Shown piece after piece: positions 31,781 to 43,567 of a stretch of DNA of 64,000 nt. Source of the stretch: Anastatus disparis (lineage: Eukaryota > Arthropoda > Insecta > Hymenoptera > Eupelmidae); the NCBI GenBank assembly GCA_017163975.1, contig JAFFSR010000008.1, positions 567,501 through 631,500 on the forward strand, in the 5' to 3' direction. Numbering within the stretch: position 1 is the stretch's first letter; each line of letters opens with the position of its first letter. The translations under genes and the position numbers were made by a program. Below the pieces are notes generated by a model, which was given only the letters and a program-made list of their open reading frames with translations, did not search any database and was not told where the DNA came from.

Positions 31781-32107
31781 GATGACCACGTGGCGAAGTG
31801 GAAACGCATGAGTAGAAAAGTGTTCTTTTCACTGGCATAGCCAATTGTCTTTCACTTAAAGCACAGTTTTTTTTTTCACAGTACAGTTTCTTTTTCTTTT
31901 CTTTTAAGCACAGTTTTTTTCAATATTTTAAGTACAGTTTTTCTCCTTTTAATTTTAAGCACAGTTTTTTTTTCTTGTTAATTTTTAAGCACAGTTTTTT
32001 CTATTTAATTTTGAACGCAAATTTTTTTCTTTTTAATTTTCGATCCCGTGATTCTAAACAAAAATTTTCACAAAAATTTTAGTCGGCCCCACGTTGGCTG
32101 CGCCAGC
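31781..32107 (-). mobile_element. Extra leader segment of the LTR element, beyond its 3' LTR
   Basis: Matches 36619-36948 almost throughout. On the minus strand it starts right after the LTR with a primer-binding-site-like GGCGCAGCCAACGTGGGGC and then carries repeated AAAAACTGTGCTTAAAA-type phrases. A leader after both LTRs means that the locus was a tandem LTR-internal-LTR-internal array, now truncated at 31781. Confidence 0.75.
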
Positions 32108-32954
32108 TGTGACAACCTTGGGGATCAGGGTGTTGCACTAAGGTATAAATCAGGTAAGATGCGAGTTTCCAATTGATTGAATAAAAAAAAAGCTTTATTT
32201 TAATTATAGCACGCGCGCTCAAAATGGACGCTAACCGCATATAGCGTACGCGACGCCGCTTGCACTATCAAAAGAACTATCAGCATGACAAAAAGCAGAT
32301 AGTTATATAAAAAAAAGACACACGCAAAAAAGGGGCACGAGCACACAAAAAAAAGTATAATAGCAAGAAGGGAAAATAAGCAAGAGGACGCGCACGAGAT
32401 CGCCCGGCGCACACGTCGCAAAATTAAAGCAATAAATGACGTTATTTTATGTAGCACTAGAGCACTCGCAATAATACAAGGCTTGATTTTAAATAAAATA
32501 AAAGGACAATAATTTATTGAAGCTACTTAGTCTCACTCACACTAAATACGATCATGGTAACACAAAACCAGAAAAGTATTACACAATATCGCAAGTCGAA
32601 ACGCCCTTTTACGGGACGCCGGCGACAGAAGGAATAATGCAATGACATTTCTCCTTGTCTCTGCTCAGCTTCATCTCTCGTGCTGTACGCTGCGCGCACC
32701 GCAAGAGAGAGACAAACGATCCTTAACGGACCCAAGCTCAGCTACTCGAGTTAAGCTGCTTGCTAACTATATGAGTGCACAGTATACGTGCTATAGAGAT
32801 TCGCACGTGTGTGCCAACGATTTTGAGTTACGCTTTTAGATATTTGGCTCGCGTAGTCTGCTTTTCGTCTTGCCCGTAGTTAGATGCTCCCTTCTGTCGT
32901 CTATATGCGCTACAAATATACACTTAAGTAATATGGCCAATCTGCCATGTTACA
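32108..32954 (-). repeat. 3' LTR of the Gag-only retrotransposon (847 bp)
   Basis: In the element's sense (minus strand) it starts TGTAACATGG and ends TTGTCACA. It is preceded by a polypurine tract, GTGGTGGGGAGGAT (minus strand of about 32955-32968). It matches the LTR at 36949-37970. A 65-codon open frame conserved in both LTRs on the plus strand lies in LTR sequence and is not called. Confidence 0.85.
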
Positions 32955-33865
32955 ATCCTCCCCACCACACGGAAGTATACGGTGGAACCGAATACTTTCG
33001 TCAAACGAAAAAAAGGCATAAGCTAAACAAAAAAAAAGAAAATTTATGTATTAAAAAGAAAAGTATTAGGGCTTAAACTAAGATAACCGGTGTTATCTGC
33101 AGCGGTGTGAAGTGTATTTATAAAATTTTTCTTCTGCTGTATCTGCTGACTTTTAGCTAAATTAGATGATTGTAAAATGTAGGTGTTTCGCGCTGTATAT
33201 GAGGGTGCTTAATTTAAAACGACGTGACTGGCTTATCCATATATTATTTACAAAAATTACAAATCTTAAAGCTAGTTATCTTAAAGCTAAAGAAAAATAA
33301 CACTCATAGCCCATTCTTACATGTATTTCATTCATACACATACCAAAAAATATTAAAATTACATTTTGTTTGAAATTAAAAATAAAAATGAAAATTTAAG
33401 TATTTACTCACTGAAAGGTGACGCTCTGATGGTATGTGTCGATGCATACTATTATCTTATAAGATTAATTATTTTATAATTAATATTTTGCAGAAATTTT
33501 CTAAATACTAAAAAAAATATCCTATTTATAGATTTTATTTTTAATTACGTAATAGTAATGCATAAAAATAAAATTTAGCACTTGCTCATGTGTCAGTGTG
33601 AATAGCTAGGAATGTCAGTACAATGTGTATGAGAAGTAATTAAATAACAAAAAAAGGGTACTTAGTAAACACACAAAATTGCTTAATGAGTGGATTAGCT
33701 GAATGGGTCGCAAGTTTAGTTAATAAGAATTTCAAATAGCTAGATACGATGCTGGAGGGTTAATATAGGCATATTAATGATGGTATGTAGGGGTATACTG
33801 AATTGAAAACTCGGGTCAATGAGTTACTTTTTTTGCGCACTGTAGCAGAGATATACTCCGCATAG
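32955..33865 (-). mobile_element. Non-coding internal tail of the retrotransposon
   Basis: Where pol should be, about 900 bp of AT-rich DNA holds no protease, reverse transcriptase or integrase motif. The polypurine tract sits at its left edge. The element is therefore Gag-only. Confidence 0.7.
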
Positions 33866-34500
33866 CTAAAATTTGGGAGATCGTAGTTGTGCTCTGCTCG
33901 CTCGCCCTTGTTTTGCTCTGCTTGCTCGCCCTTGTTTTGCTCTGCTCACTCGCTCTTGCATTGCTCTGCTCGCATGCTCTGATTTAGCTTTGCTCGCTCG
34001 CTCTGTGAATGCTCTGCACGTTAGCTATTGTTTCGCTCTGCTCGCTCGCTTTTTTTGTGCTCTGCTTACATGCTCTGGTTTGACTCTGCTTGCTTGCTCT
34101 TCTCTGCTTGCTCGCCCTTGCTCTGCTCTGCTCGCTCGCTCTTGCTCTGCTCTGCTCGCTTGCTATTGTTTTGCTCTGCTCGCTCGCTCTGTGAATGCTC
34201 TGCACGCTCGCTATTGTTTTGCTCTGCTCGCTTGCTCTTCTCTGCACGCTCGCCCTTGCTCTGCTCTGCTCGCTCGCTCTTGCTCTGCTCTTCTCGTTTG
34301 CTCTTACATTGCTCTGCTCGAATGCTCTGGTTTGGCTCTGCTCGCTCGCCCTTGCTCTGCTCTGCTCGCTTGCTTTTATTTTGCTCTGCTCGCGCTCTCT
34401 TGCTCTGCTCTGCTCGCTCGCTCTGGTTTGGCTCTGCTCGCTCGCTCTGGTTTGGCTCTGCTCGCTCGCTCTTGCTCTGCTCTGCTCGCTTGCTCTGTTG
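33866..34500. repeat. 24-bp minisatellite within gag
   Basis: About 26 units of GCTCTGCTCGCTCGCTCTT-type 24-mers. In gag sense they encode an octapeptide of the form SERAEQSK. The array runs past the gag stop at 34066 to about 33880. Units have slipped, with 21- and 18-bp variants. Open frames on the opposite strand (Leu/Ala/Cys-rich) are artefacts. Confidence 0.9.
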
Positions 34501-35715
34501 ACACTGGGTGCAGTCGCTGATGCGGTCGTTAATTTGTTCACAGCCATAGCACTTCATAGGCTGAGAACATTCTCGCAGCCAGTGTCCTAAGCTACTACAT
34601 CTGAAGCACGGCTCTACCTGCTTTCGCCAAAAGTTTTTTCTGATTGGCAGTAGGTTCGTCTCTGATTCTGCTTTATTTGCTCGGCTTGCTCTACGAGTTT
34701 TGCTCTTTGCTCTGGGTTTGGGGCGATGATTTTCCTTCTGTACGTGCTCGCTCTTTTTTGAAATGTTAGCTAATTGGCTTACAGGATGATTGCTAGTAAT
34801 TGATGCTAATACTGGTATTGAGTGTTGATGCATCGGAGCAGCTTCAAGTTTACGGGAAGAAATCAAAGCTGTCTCGTTCAATTTAGAATTTATACCAGTA
34901 CAAGCTGTAGTGGGGACTAAGGATTCATCTGAAGCTGGAAGGGGTCGGCATACGTTTTTCTGGGCTCTGCACGTCTCTTCTTTCTGGTTCAACCATTGCA
35001 GGTCTCTGAAGCTATTGGCGTAACTTGTATGCTCTGGTACACGGGGTTGCTTTATAGGATTTGCTGAAATAGTTGCAAGAAGGGGTGGCTGCATTAAAGG
35101 TTATGAGACGAGCAGATATCCAGAAGGTGATGTAATATACATGACATGACTCCATGGGCTAGGATAAGAAGGGAGATATGGGTATGTATAAAAATATGGA
35201 GTTGGTGCGCTATTAGGTCCTCCATGGTACGTCGTTGCAGTAATAATAGGGAAGGTATTAGTTGCTCTCACAGGATGAGGTATGCCCGCTGTACTAAAAG
35301 AAGGACATGTACTCGTGGTACACGTGGTCGGTGGGTGGATAGTTGCGTTACTATTGGTAGCATGAATAGGGATTTCTAAGCTATTTGAGGGATAAGCCAA
35401 TTGATTGCACGCGCTTTGCTCTGTTGGGAGGTTATCGAATTCCAGCCGCGAATCATATGTTATCTCATCTATTATTATTTTGCAAGCAGCGGCTCTTTCG
35501 CCGAGATGTCGTCTAAGCTCATATCGTAAAACTCTTTCTTTAAACATCGGAATACTTTCATCCATGCTCACTCCTCGCTTGCTGTATTCAAAGAGCTGCT
35601 CCGCGTATAGTCGGTCTACTATTCGCGCGATTTCGTCCGCTGCTTTAGAAACTTCATTCCTGCATATATGCTCAGAAATCCATAGGGGCTCTTCATTTAA
35701 CTGTTTTCTTATCAT
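34066..35715 (-). pseudogene. Retrotransposon Gag with CCHC zinc knuckle and octapeptide tail
   Basis: One frame of 550 codons from ATG 35715 to 34066, interrupted once by TAA at 35101-35103 (codon 205), two codons before an internal ATG at 35094. The first part (MIRKQLNEEPLWISEHICRN) has a helical capsid-like start, then a Pro/Thr/Tyr-rich linker. The second part is basic and holds a zinc knuckle Cys163-x2-Cys166-x4-His171-x4-Cys176 (numbered from 35094) and a degraded second one (Cys182, Cys185, Cys195 with no His). Residues 201 onward are the octapeptide repeat. The stop could be a mutation or a readthrough site. No pol follows, as in TR-GAG elements. Confidence 0.75.
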
Positions 35716-36618
35716 ATTTACAATAAAAGGCTGTTACACTATACAAGGGTACGCACAAGGAAAAATTTATTGCTAATACTCCATGCTATGATGAGATTCT
35801 ATCTCAGGAGGTTCGAATAAGAATAGCTCTGGCTTACAACAAAAGAAAAAAAAATTGTTAAATGCTTTATAAATAAAAAAAATTAACGAAAACAAAGCTA
35901 AGTTGGATTAGCGCTTCAACAAAAAAATTTATTTGTAATAAATAGAATTGCCTAATAATCAATTAATTTTACATAACACGCCCGTAATACTCAAGAGCTG
36001 AAAATTAAAATTTTAGTAAAGCCAGATGCACGCTAAAGCAAAAGAAAATTATGCGTAAGCTATTGTGTACCCACACGCACTAAGGTAGCCACTATAGTGA
36101 TATATTCCGCGCAAGCACAAATAGGAATATAGATTGCTCAGCACACTTAAGATATTCAATTATTTTATATATACAAAAAAAAAACAGTTTTGCTTATTAT
36201 AGAGTTTTAAGACCCGTAGTGCTAAAAGATAATGAAGCTTGAGGGAAATAAGCTGCAGAGTAATACAAATAAAGACAAATACAAGCAGCAATGCAATGAT
36301 ATATATGTATGTGTATTGAAATATATTTATGTATGTGTATTTAAATGCAGTGCTATTATTAAATAAATTATTTAGCTTAAGGCTCGCGCTCAAATTGAAA
36401 ATAATGCTCCATGTATATATAAGAAAATGTGCAAGCAAAACGTTTAGCAAGAAAAAAAAAATGAAAGAAAAAAAATTTCATTTCTTTGCTTACTGCACGC
36501 ACTTTAAAAAAAGTTGCTGCAAAATAAATGTCGCAGTTACCTCATACTAAGCGACGCCAGAAACAAAAACGGCCGCCAGAGCGCCTCCTTTCAGCCTCGT
36601 CGTGTAAGCGTCGTTCGT
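35716..36618 (-). mobile_element. Internal non-coding region upstream of gag
   Basis: About 900 bp between the leader and the gag ATG on the minus strand. AT-rich, no motif recognised. Short open frames here lack repeat or domain features. Confidence 0.55.
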
Positions 36619-36948
36619 AATGGCGACCACGTGGCGAAGCGGAAACGCATGAGTAGAAAAGTGTTCTTTTCACTGGCATAGCCAATTGTCTTTCACTTAA
36701 AGCACAGTTTTTTTTTCACAGTACAGTTTCTTTTTCTTTTATTTTAAGCACAGCTTTTTTTCAATATTTTAAGTACAGTTTTTCTCCTTTTAATTTTAAG
36801 CACAGTTTTTTTTTCTTGTTAATTTTTAAGCACAGTTTTTTCTATTTAATTTTGAACGCAAATTTTTTCCTTTTTAATTTTTGATCCCGTGATTCTAAAC
36901 AGAAATTTTCACCGAAATTTTAGTCGGCCCCACTTTGGCTGCGCCAGC
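36619..36948 (-). promoter_or_regulatory. 5' leader of the retrotransposon with PBS and repeated motif
   Basis: In element sense, a sequence like GGCGCAGCCAACGTGGGGC directly follows the 5' LTR. It resembles the 3' end of tRNA-Lys with an irregularity near the CCA. Downstream are five or six AAAACTGTGCTTAAAA-type units spaced about 30-40 bp in an A-rich setting. Regularly repeated motifs between PBS and gag recall the gypsy insulator's placement, but the motif itself differs. Confidence 0.65.
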
Positions 36949-37970
36949 TGTGACAACTTTGGGGATCAGGAGATTGCACTAAGGTATTAATCAGATAAGA
37001 TGCGGGTTTTCAAATGATTAAATAAAAAAAAAAGCTTTATTTTAATAATCATACAATTATAGCACGTGCGCTCAAAATGGACGCCAGCCACGTATAGCGT
37101 ATGCAACGCCGCTTGCACTATCAAAAGAACTATCAGCTCGACGAAAAGCAGATAGTTATATAAAAAAAGACACACGCAAAAAGGGGCATGAGCATACAAA
37201 AGAAAGTATAATAGCACGAGGGGAAAATAAGCAAGAGGACGCCGACGATAGAAGGAATAATGCAATGGCATTTTTGGCGTACGCGACGCCGCTTGCACTA
37301 ATTAAATAACTATCGGCATGACGAAAAGCAAATATTAACAAAAACGTAAGCTAAAAGGGACATGAGCAATAAACACACAAAAAAGAAAGAATTAGAAAAG
37401 CACGACGGGAATATATGCAATAGAACGCACACGAGATCGCCCGGCACACACGTCGCACAAATAAAGCAATAAATTATATTATTTTAATTAGCAATCTTGA
37501 TATTATTTTAATTCACATATAAAAGAAATAGAATAGTAAATCTATCTTTTTTCGCTCACTCAAGCTCACGATATTCGCACACACAAAAAATACTAATACG
37601 CAATATCGCAAGTCGAAACGCTCCTTATTGGACGCCAGTGACAGAAGGAATAATGCAATGGCATTCCTTCTTGTCTCTGCTCAGCTTTATCTCTCGTGCT
37701 GTACGCTGCGCGTGCCGCAAGAGAGAGACAAACGATCCCTAATGGACCCAAGCTCAGCTACTCGAGTCAAGCTGCTTGCTAACTATATGAGTACACAGTA
37801 TACGTGCTATAGAGATTCGCACGTGTGTGCCAACGATTTTGAGTTACGCTTTTAGATATTTGACTCGCGTGGTCTGCTTTTCGTCTTGCCCGTAGTTAGA
37901 TGCTCCCTTCTGTCGTCTATATGCGCTACAAATATACACTTAAGTAATATGGCCAATCTGCCATGCTACA
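36949..37970 (-). repeat. 5' LTR of the Gag-only retrotransposon (1,022 bp)
   Basis: Matches 32108-32954 but is about 175 bp longer because a segment with the phrases GCGTACGCGACGCCGCTTGC and GACACACGC is present twice. Minus sense starts TGTAGCATGG. It adjoins a plus-strand gypsy-like gag remnant at 37971, with a chance ATG in the LTR tip joining that frame. Confidence 0.85.
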
Positions 37971-39718
37971 AAACATTGAAGGAGATGTAACAAATCATAG
38001 TATTTTGCAAACTAATATGCGAATTAACCAAGATTCCCTGAGAGAATCATCAATACTTTCAGAAGATTCAATGAATAAAAAATTAGAAGAAGCCAAAGCT
38101 GAATGGAAAAAAGAGGATCAAGTTTTAAAAAATAGAACTGAGAATTTCGAAAAAGAAATAAATGTTGTTAGAACTAAAGTCCAAGAGTCAACAAATAAAA
38201 ATGAAACATTAAGTACATTGGTTCTGGAAAATGAAGATATCATTGCTGAACTCAGACATGAAGAGATAGCAGAACTCGATGTTGCACTAAGAAAGAACGA
38301 AGACATCACACGAAATTTACAAAACCAGGTGGAGAGTTCTGTACTAAATCATACCTGTAATGGGAATTCAATTGCATCTGGTGACGCAACTATAAAATAA
38401 AATTTAAATATGCCAGAGTTTAAAGGGACTTCGGAGGAAAGACTAATTAAGTTCTTGAATGATCTTAAACGGTACATAGAAGTCACTAAATTAGATAAAA
38501 AAGAAATTGAATATATTTATTCTTAAGCTTTAGAAGCAATTGCTCAAAGTTGGTTTAATATCAATGAGAATGATATTACAACTTTTGAAGATTTCGAGGA
38601 GAAATTCAAGCTGCAATTCTGAAATAAAAATACCCAGAGAGCAGTTAAAATAAAATTCGAATTTGGAAAACTTATTCCCAAAAAGAATTCAAATAGATCT
38701 GCATATGCGATAAATTATTTAATCTAGCGCAAGAACTAGATGAACATCGAGATGATTGTGAAATAATAATTTAGTTGTGCAGTCATTTTGATAGAGAAAT
38801 TCGGAGTGCAATACGTGTACAACGTATTAAAGATAAAACTGCATTCTTTGCACTTTTGTCTAAATTTGATTCTGATGATTAAAATCAAGAGGATGAACAA
38901 GATTCTACGGAAAAGAATAAAAGCCATCCGAACAAAAATCCAAATTATTATAATGAGAATTATAATAAGAATGGATATAACCAAAACCCTTATAATGCAC
39001 ATGAGGTAAATAAAATAAGAGTGCAACAAGGGAATAAACCAAAAGGTTTAAGCCTAAAGCAAAAATATTCAAGTCAACAGGACTTTATTAAGGAAGCTTG
39101 TCGAAGATATGAAGAAGATGTAGATGTTACTAGCTTATTTCCAGAAGCAGATACATTAAAATCGGGAAACGGACAGTAGTTGCATTTTGTAACTCGGATC
39201 CAGGAAAAAGCGAAATAAATTAGCAAAATGCAACTGATAAAAAAGAAAGTTGAGGTTAACACTGTATTTAGCAATCTTCGTAGTGAACTCTTATGTAATA
39301 TTGAATCTGACGGTATCAACATCATCATAAAGAAATGTCCTCAGATATCATTGGACGTGTAAGGCAGTTCAATCATTAATAGATTCAGGCAGTGAGGTGA
39401 CCTGTATTTTGGAGAAGTTATATGAAAATAATTTTCATATTCTTAAAGATCGTCTAACTTTACCCATAAAAGGAAAAATTATTGAGGGTGCAACTGGTTT
39501 AAAATTAACAAAAATAACTAGACAAGTTATGTTAACTATTAAGGTGGCTAGTATTGAATTTAATGCTATTTTCATCGTAATACCAGAACTTGTGAGAGAA
39601 TGCATAATTGGCTACGATGTACAAAAAGGCTTAAAAATAATTTTAGATACTGTACATGAAAAAATATGTATCAGTAATCAAAATAAAAAGGAGATTATTC
39701 CTTATATAGATATCATTC
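37971..39718 (+). pseudogene. Ty3/gypsy-like gag and aspartic protease remnant
   Basis: Opens with a coiled-coil frame to 38400 (Glu/Lys heptads), its 5' end replaced by the neighbouring LTR. Next comes a Gag capsid-like stretch from an ATG near 38411 (MPEFKGTSEERLIKFLNDLK), broken by stops; later pieces (LAQELDEHRDDCE, then an Asn/Tyr-rich linker) follow in order with more stops and shifts. At about 39378-39400 the retropepsin active site LIDSGSEVTCI is visible, and its frame continues to the flap-distal ECIIGYD and on until a TTAA element interrupts it. I see no zinc knuckle. Numerous stops show that it is dead. Confidence 0.75.
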
Positions 39719-40258
39719 TTAAGAGGCGGTCGGGTCTATTCGCCGCTACATATAGGGTGGCGCTGCGGTCAGGTGAGAGAAATCTATTAAATATTTTTTA
39801 TACAGCTATTTACAATTTTCTGAGACGACAATATACTTTTAATGTTGTCATTTCCTCTAGCCATCTATATGTAGAATAATTATTAATACTTATCTTGTTT
39901 GAAAAGTCTGAAATATTGTTATAAAGCGAAAAATGCGATGCAACGTAGGACCGATGTAAACATGCGTGCACCTTCCCTTAGTGCGACAGAGAGAGCAATA
40001 CTAAAGAATGATGTATGCTAATGTTTACGTCGGCTCTACCTCGCGCCGCATTTTTCGCTTTATAACAATATTTTAGACTTTTCAAACAAAATTAATATTA
40101 ATAATTATTCTACATATATATGGCTAGAGGAAATGACAAGATTAAAAGTATATTATTGTTTCAGTAAATTTTAAATTGCTATATAAAAAATATTTTATAT
40201 TTTTCTCTCACCTGACCGCAGCGCCACCAAGCGGCAAATGGTTCCGACCGCCTCTTAA
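39719..40258. mobile_element. 540-bp TTAA-flanked foldback MITE, copy 1
   Basis: TTAA at both edges and termini GAGGCGGTCGG. The body is an inverted repeat centred near 39990. Inserted in the gypsy-like remnant between protease and reverse transcriptase parts. One end reads on to GTCTATTCGCCGCTACATAT, the other to AACCATTTGCCGCTTGG, so orientation can be assigned. No coding capacity. Confidence 0.88.
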
Positions 40259-40331
40259 AGAGAGTGAATATCAAAGTTTGTGTATTGAGTAGAGTGAAAG
40301 TGTCACAAAACCAAACAATAAAAATTTAAGT

Positions 40332-41079
40332 GATCCTAAGTACGATTTTACGTATGAAGAGATTGGAGAAAAAATACTGCCAAATGAAAGCCTTACAAAT
40401 AAGCAAAAACAAAAGTTAATTATTTTTATATTCCCATATTGTATAATATTTGATTGAAAACCAGGTTTGCTAGACGTTTATGAGCATGAATTGCAGCTTA
40501 AGGACGATAAACAATTTTATATTAGGCCTTATCCTATTCCTATTAATTTTAAGGAAAACATAGACAAGGATCCAAAAAATGCTTGAATTAAATATCATTA
40601 GGAAATCAACGAATCCTTATATGAACCCATTGGTTATTGTAGTTAATAAAGATGATTGCGTTTGATTGTGTCTAGATGCTAGAAAACTTAATGAAGAGCT
40701 CATTAAAGATTATGAAACGCTAGCTGGAATCGAGGAAATATTTGAAAGATGCCAAGACATACAATATATGTCAAACTTTCATTTAACAGATAGGTTTTGG
40801 CAAATTGCTTCACATAAATACAGCAAAAAATACACTGCTTCCATGGTAAATAATAAAGTGTATAAATTTAATGTTGTGCCTTTTGGTACATCTATTAGTA
40901 GTGCATATCTTATAAGAGGACTAGATCTAGCCATAGGAGATCTGCACAGCTCAGTAATAGCTTTTGTTGATAATTTATTGTGCATATCCCAAAGTTTTGA
41001 GCAACACTTAGAGAATTTAGAAGAATTGTTCAAAAGATTAGATAAGCACAATTTAAGATTAAATTTTAGAAAAATTTAA
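40332..41079 (+). pseudogene. Ty3/gypsy-like reverse transcriptase remnant
   Basis: Begins SDPKYDFTYEEIGEKILPN, then KPGLLDVYEHELQLKDD and IRPYPIPI, typical of the region before gypsy RT, with stops. From 40666 a clean frame holds CLDARKLNEELIKDYE, LTDRFWQI, KFNVVPFGTS and FVDNLLCISQS. In active relatives the first catalytic Asp sits in an F-D-L-T context and the motif is V-D-D; here these are FHLT and VDN. Two metal-binding Asp residues are therefore gone. RNase H and integrase are absent after 41079. Confidence 0.8.
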
Positions 41080-43135
41080 TTTAAACGAGTGAAAAATTAC
41101 ATATATTAATGTAACGAGTAAGTACCGAGTGCGGTACCGACGTCTTTGCGTCACGTCTCTTTGCCTCTCTCTCTACCTGATTATGAAAGACAAAGAACGT
41201 CCAGCGTTTCCCCCGTTCTCAAGCAAAAGAGATACGAACCTGTGAATTAATCCGCAGCGGGCATTTCATTCAATTGCTGATACTCAAGTAACGATATTCA
41301 AGTTTCAAGTTGTACTCAATTCTCATCGTACCTACTTATTATGCATGATTCGATATAATAATGTATACTTTCTAAAATTCTACAAACAGGGTGAAATTTT
41401 CATCTTTCAAATAGCATAAAAATGATAAAATTTCATTAATTCGAAAACCAAAAATAATTTAAATAAATAAAGTATATAAAATAATATCAATTAATTTTTT
41501 AAAATCATAAATTATTAACTTTATAATACTGTTGGGTAAAACGTTAGCACGATGGATGTAAACATTTTGCTGATCGCACCCTGGAAGGGCGCTCTAAATT
41601 ACCATGTCGTGCACTTTAAAAATAACAAGTATATTTAAACGATAGCAATAAAATAATACCTGATATAAGTATTATTTCAATTAAAAAAACTTATTTCAAA
41701 TTAGATTTGTGCAGCTACCGGCTGATCCACCCTATATCTACTATCTATTTCTGTAAATAAAAATGCAGTACACATGAGTTTGAGAATACTGGTAAGAATT
41801 AGGATGATTGCTCCCGTTAGGTGGTGTTTGAGTGATAACCTAAAACAATACATTTAGTATATCTGTATATTCCTGTTTATAGTATTGAATTATATATATT
41901 TGGATATACTGTAGAAGAATATATGCATAGTTTTATGGATTATGATACGAGTTTCACCTGGCGGGACATTTATACGGATTTTTATTAGTATAATGGGTTT
42001 TTAAAGTCTCTGGGAGCGCTTTAACGTGAAAATTGGAAAATTCCGAGTTATTCTCGATATGTTACAAACCAGAGTGTCTCCAAAAATAAAATTTTACTTA
42101 AAAATATTGCAAAAGAAAGTGTAGGATACGAGGGTTAGGCCGTGTATAGGCAAAAATATGTAAAAAAAACCGTTTTTTCCTTTTTGACGCTGTTCCACCA
42201 CTTTTAAAAATCTGAAAAAATTTTTACATAATTTTGGTGCATGGATAAATATTATGTATTTTTTCCAAAGTGTCGTCTATCTTAGTTTTCAAAATATCTC
42301 AAGAAAGAATTTTCAAACGTCTCTAGATATTTGAATTTTGCACCTACAAAAAAATCATCAGAAACTATTTTATAGGGCTTCAAAAAACCTAAATTAAAAA
42401 AAAAAGTATTCTAGCTTAAAAATTGACGGAGGTGGAGCTAAGAGACTCAAAAAACGAAAAATTGCGTTTTTGAGGTTAGGTTTAGGTTTAGAGGGCTGAA
42501 AATTTCTATAAAGGTATATTTTTTTATATAGAATATGGTGGCTGTATCAGTTTTTCTCTCTGCTTCTGGGGCCAATTCACCTATCTTACCCGGCTAGACC
42601 CTTTAAACTTCGTTTTGTTTTCAAAAAAATTTTTATAATTGCAAAATCTATTTTTATGGGAAATTGTATGAACTATTTCTAATGCATTCAACCATCAAAC
42701 TGAATTCTTCATATTATTATTTTTATTTATGTCAACAATAAATCGAAACCGATCTACCTTACCGATCGAACTTTCATATTTAATTAAAGAGAATTTTGAT
42801 TTTATCTTAATTAGAAAAATGCAGTCTCGGATTCGTTGCAATATTTATTATAACAATAAATATAAGCAATTAATCATATGGTGTTCGATGTGATGAAAAA
42901 ACATTTCAGAGATATAATTCAAAATTTCTTTTCTTAATTAAATAGTTTCTTATATGCAAAAAATTTTCAATTCTATCTGGGGGGCTATGTAACGGCTCAA
43001 ATCAATTTTGAATAGAATTATTATATTTAATATGAATAATTTATAAATAATTGGATATTTTTAAAACAGAATGATTTTCTGTAATAATAAATTTAAATTA
43101 CGTTGAAAGTTTAAGTATGGCTCTATAGTTACCTA
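41080..43135. other. Non-coding DNA, no element resolved
   Basis: A stretch near 41112-41330 is less AT-rich and starts TGTAACGAG, as an LTR might, but I find no partner copy. The rest is AT-rich without motifs. Confidence 0.45.
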
Positions 43136-43540
43136 TTAAGGGGTGTCCTCATACCGGCACAGAGATCTACCTTATCTACATTTAAATTATGCATTTTAAT
43201 AAAAATTTAACTATTTTTGACTAAAATCCATAGAAGAGGCACATTCTTAACATTCTAAAGAATTTATTGCAACGTTAAAAGACAGAATAAAAGTGAAAAT
43301 GAAGACAAAAACTGCATAATACGATTATTCATAACTACATTGAAAAGTTAATCGTATTAAACAGTCTTCGCCTTTATTTTTATCCTTATATTGTCTTTTA
43401 ACGTTGCAATAAATTCTTTGGCATGTTAAGAATGTGCCTCTCCTACGAGTTTCATTCATGAATAGTTAAATTTTTATTAAAATTCATAATTTAAATGTAG
43501 ATAAAGTAGAACTCTATGTCGGTATGAGGATTCCCCTTAA
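43136..43540. mobile_element. 405-bp TTAA-flanked hairpin MITE
   Basis: TTAA at 43136-43139 and 43537-43540. Termini GGGGTGTCCTCATACCGG and inverse GGGGAATCCTCATACCG. Arms pair over about 190 bp (for example AACGTTAAAAGACA with its complement). No coding capacity. A different family from the 540-bp element. Confidence 0.85.
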
Positions 43541-43567
43541 GGCCGATAGTGAAGATAACTCAAAACG

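Noticed and set aside
32642..32839. 65-codon frame conserved in both LTRs on the plus strand
   Set aside because: Conservation is explained by LTR duplication, and the frame is opposite to the element's sense strand.
33873..34590. Plus-strand Leu/Ala/Cys-rich open frames of 131-215 codons
   Set aside because: Antisense of the 24-bp minisatellite in the retrotransposon gag.
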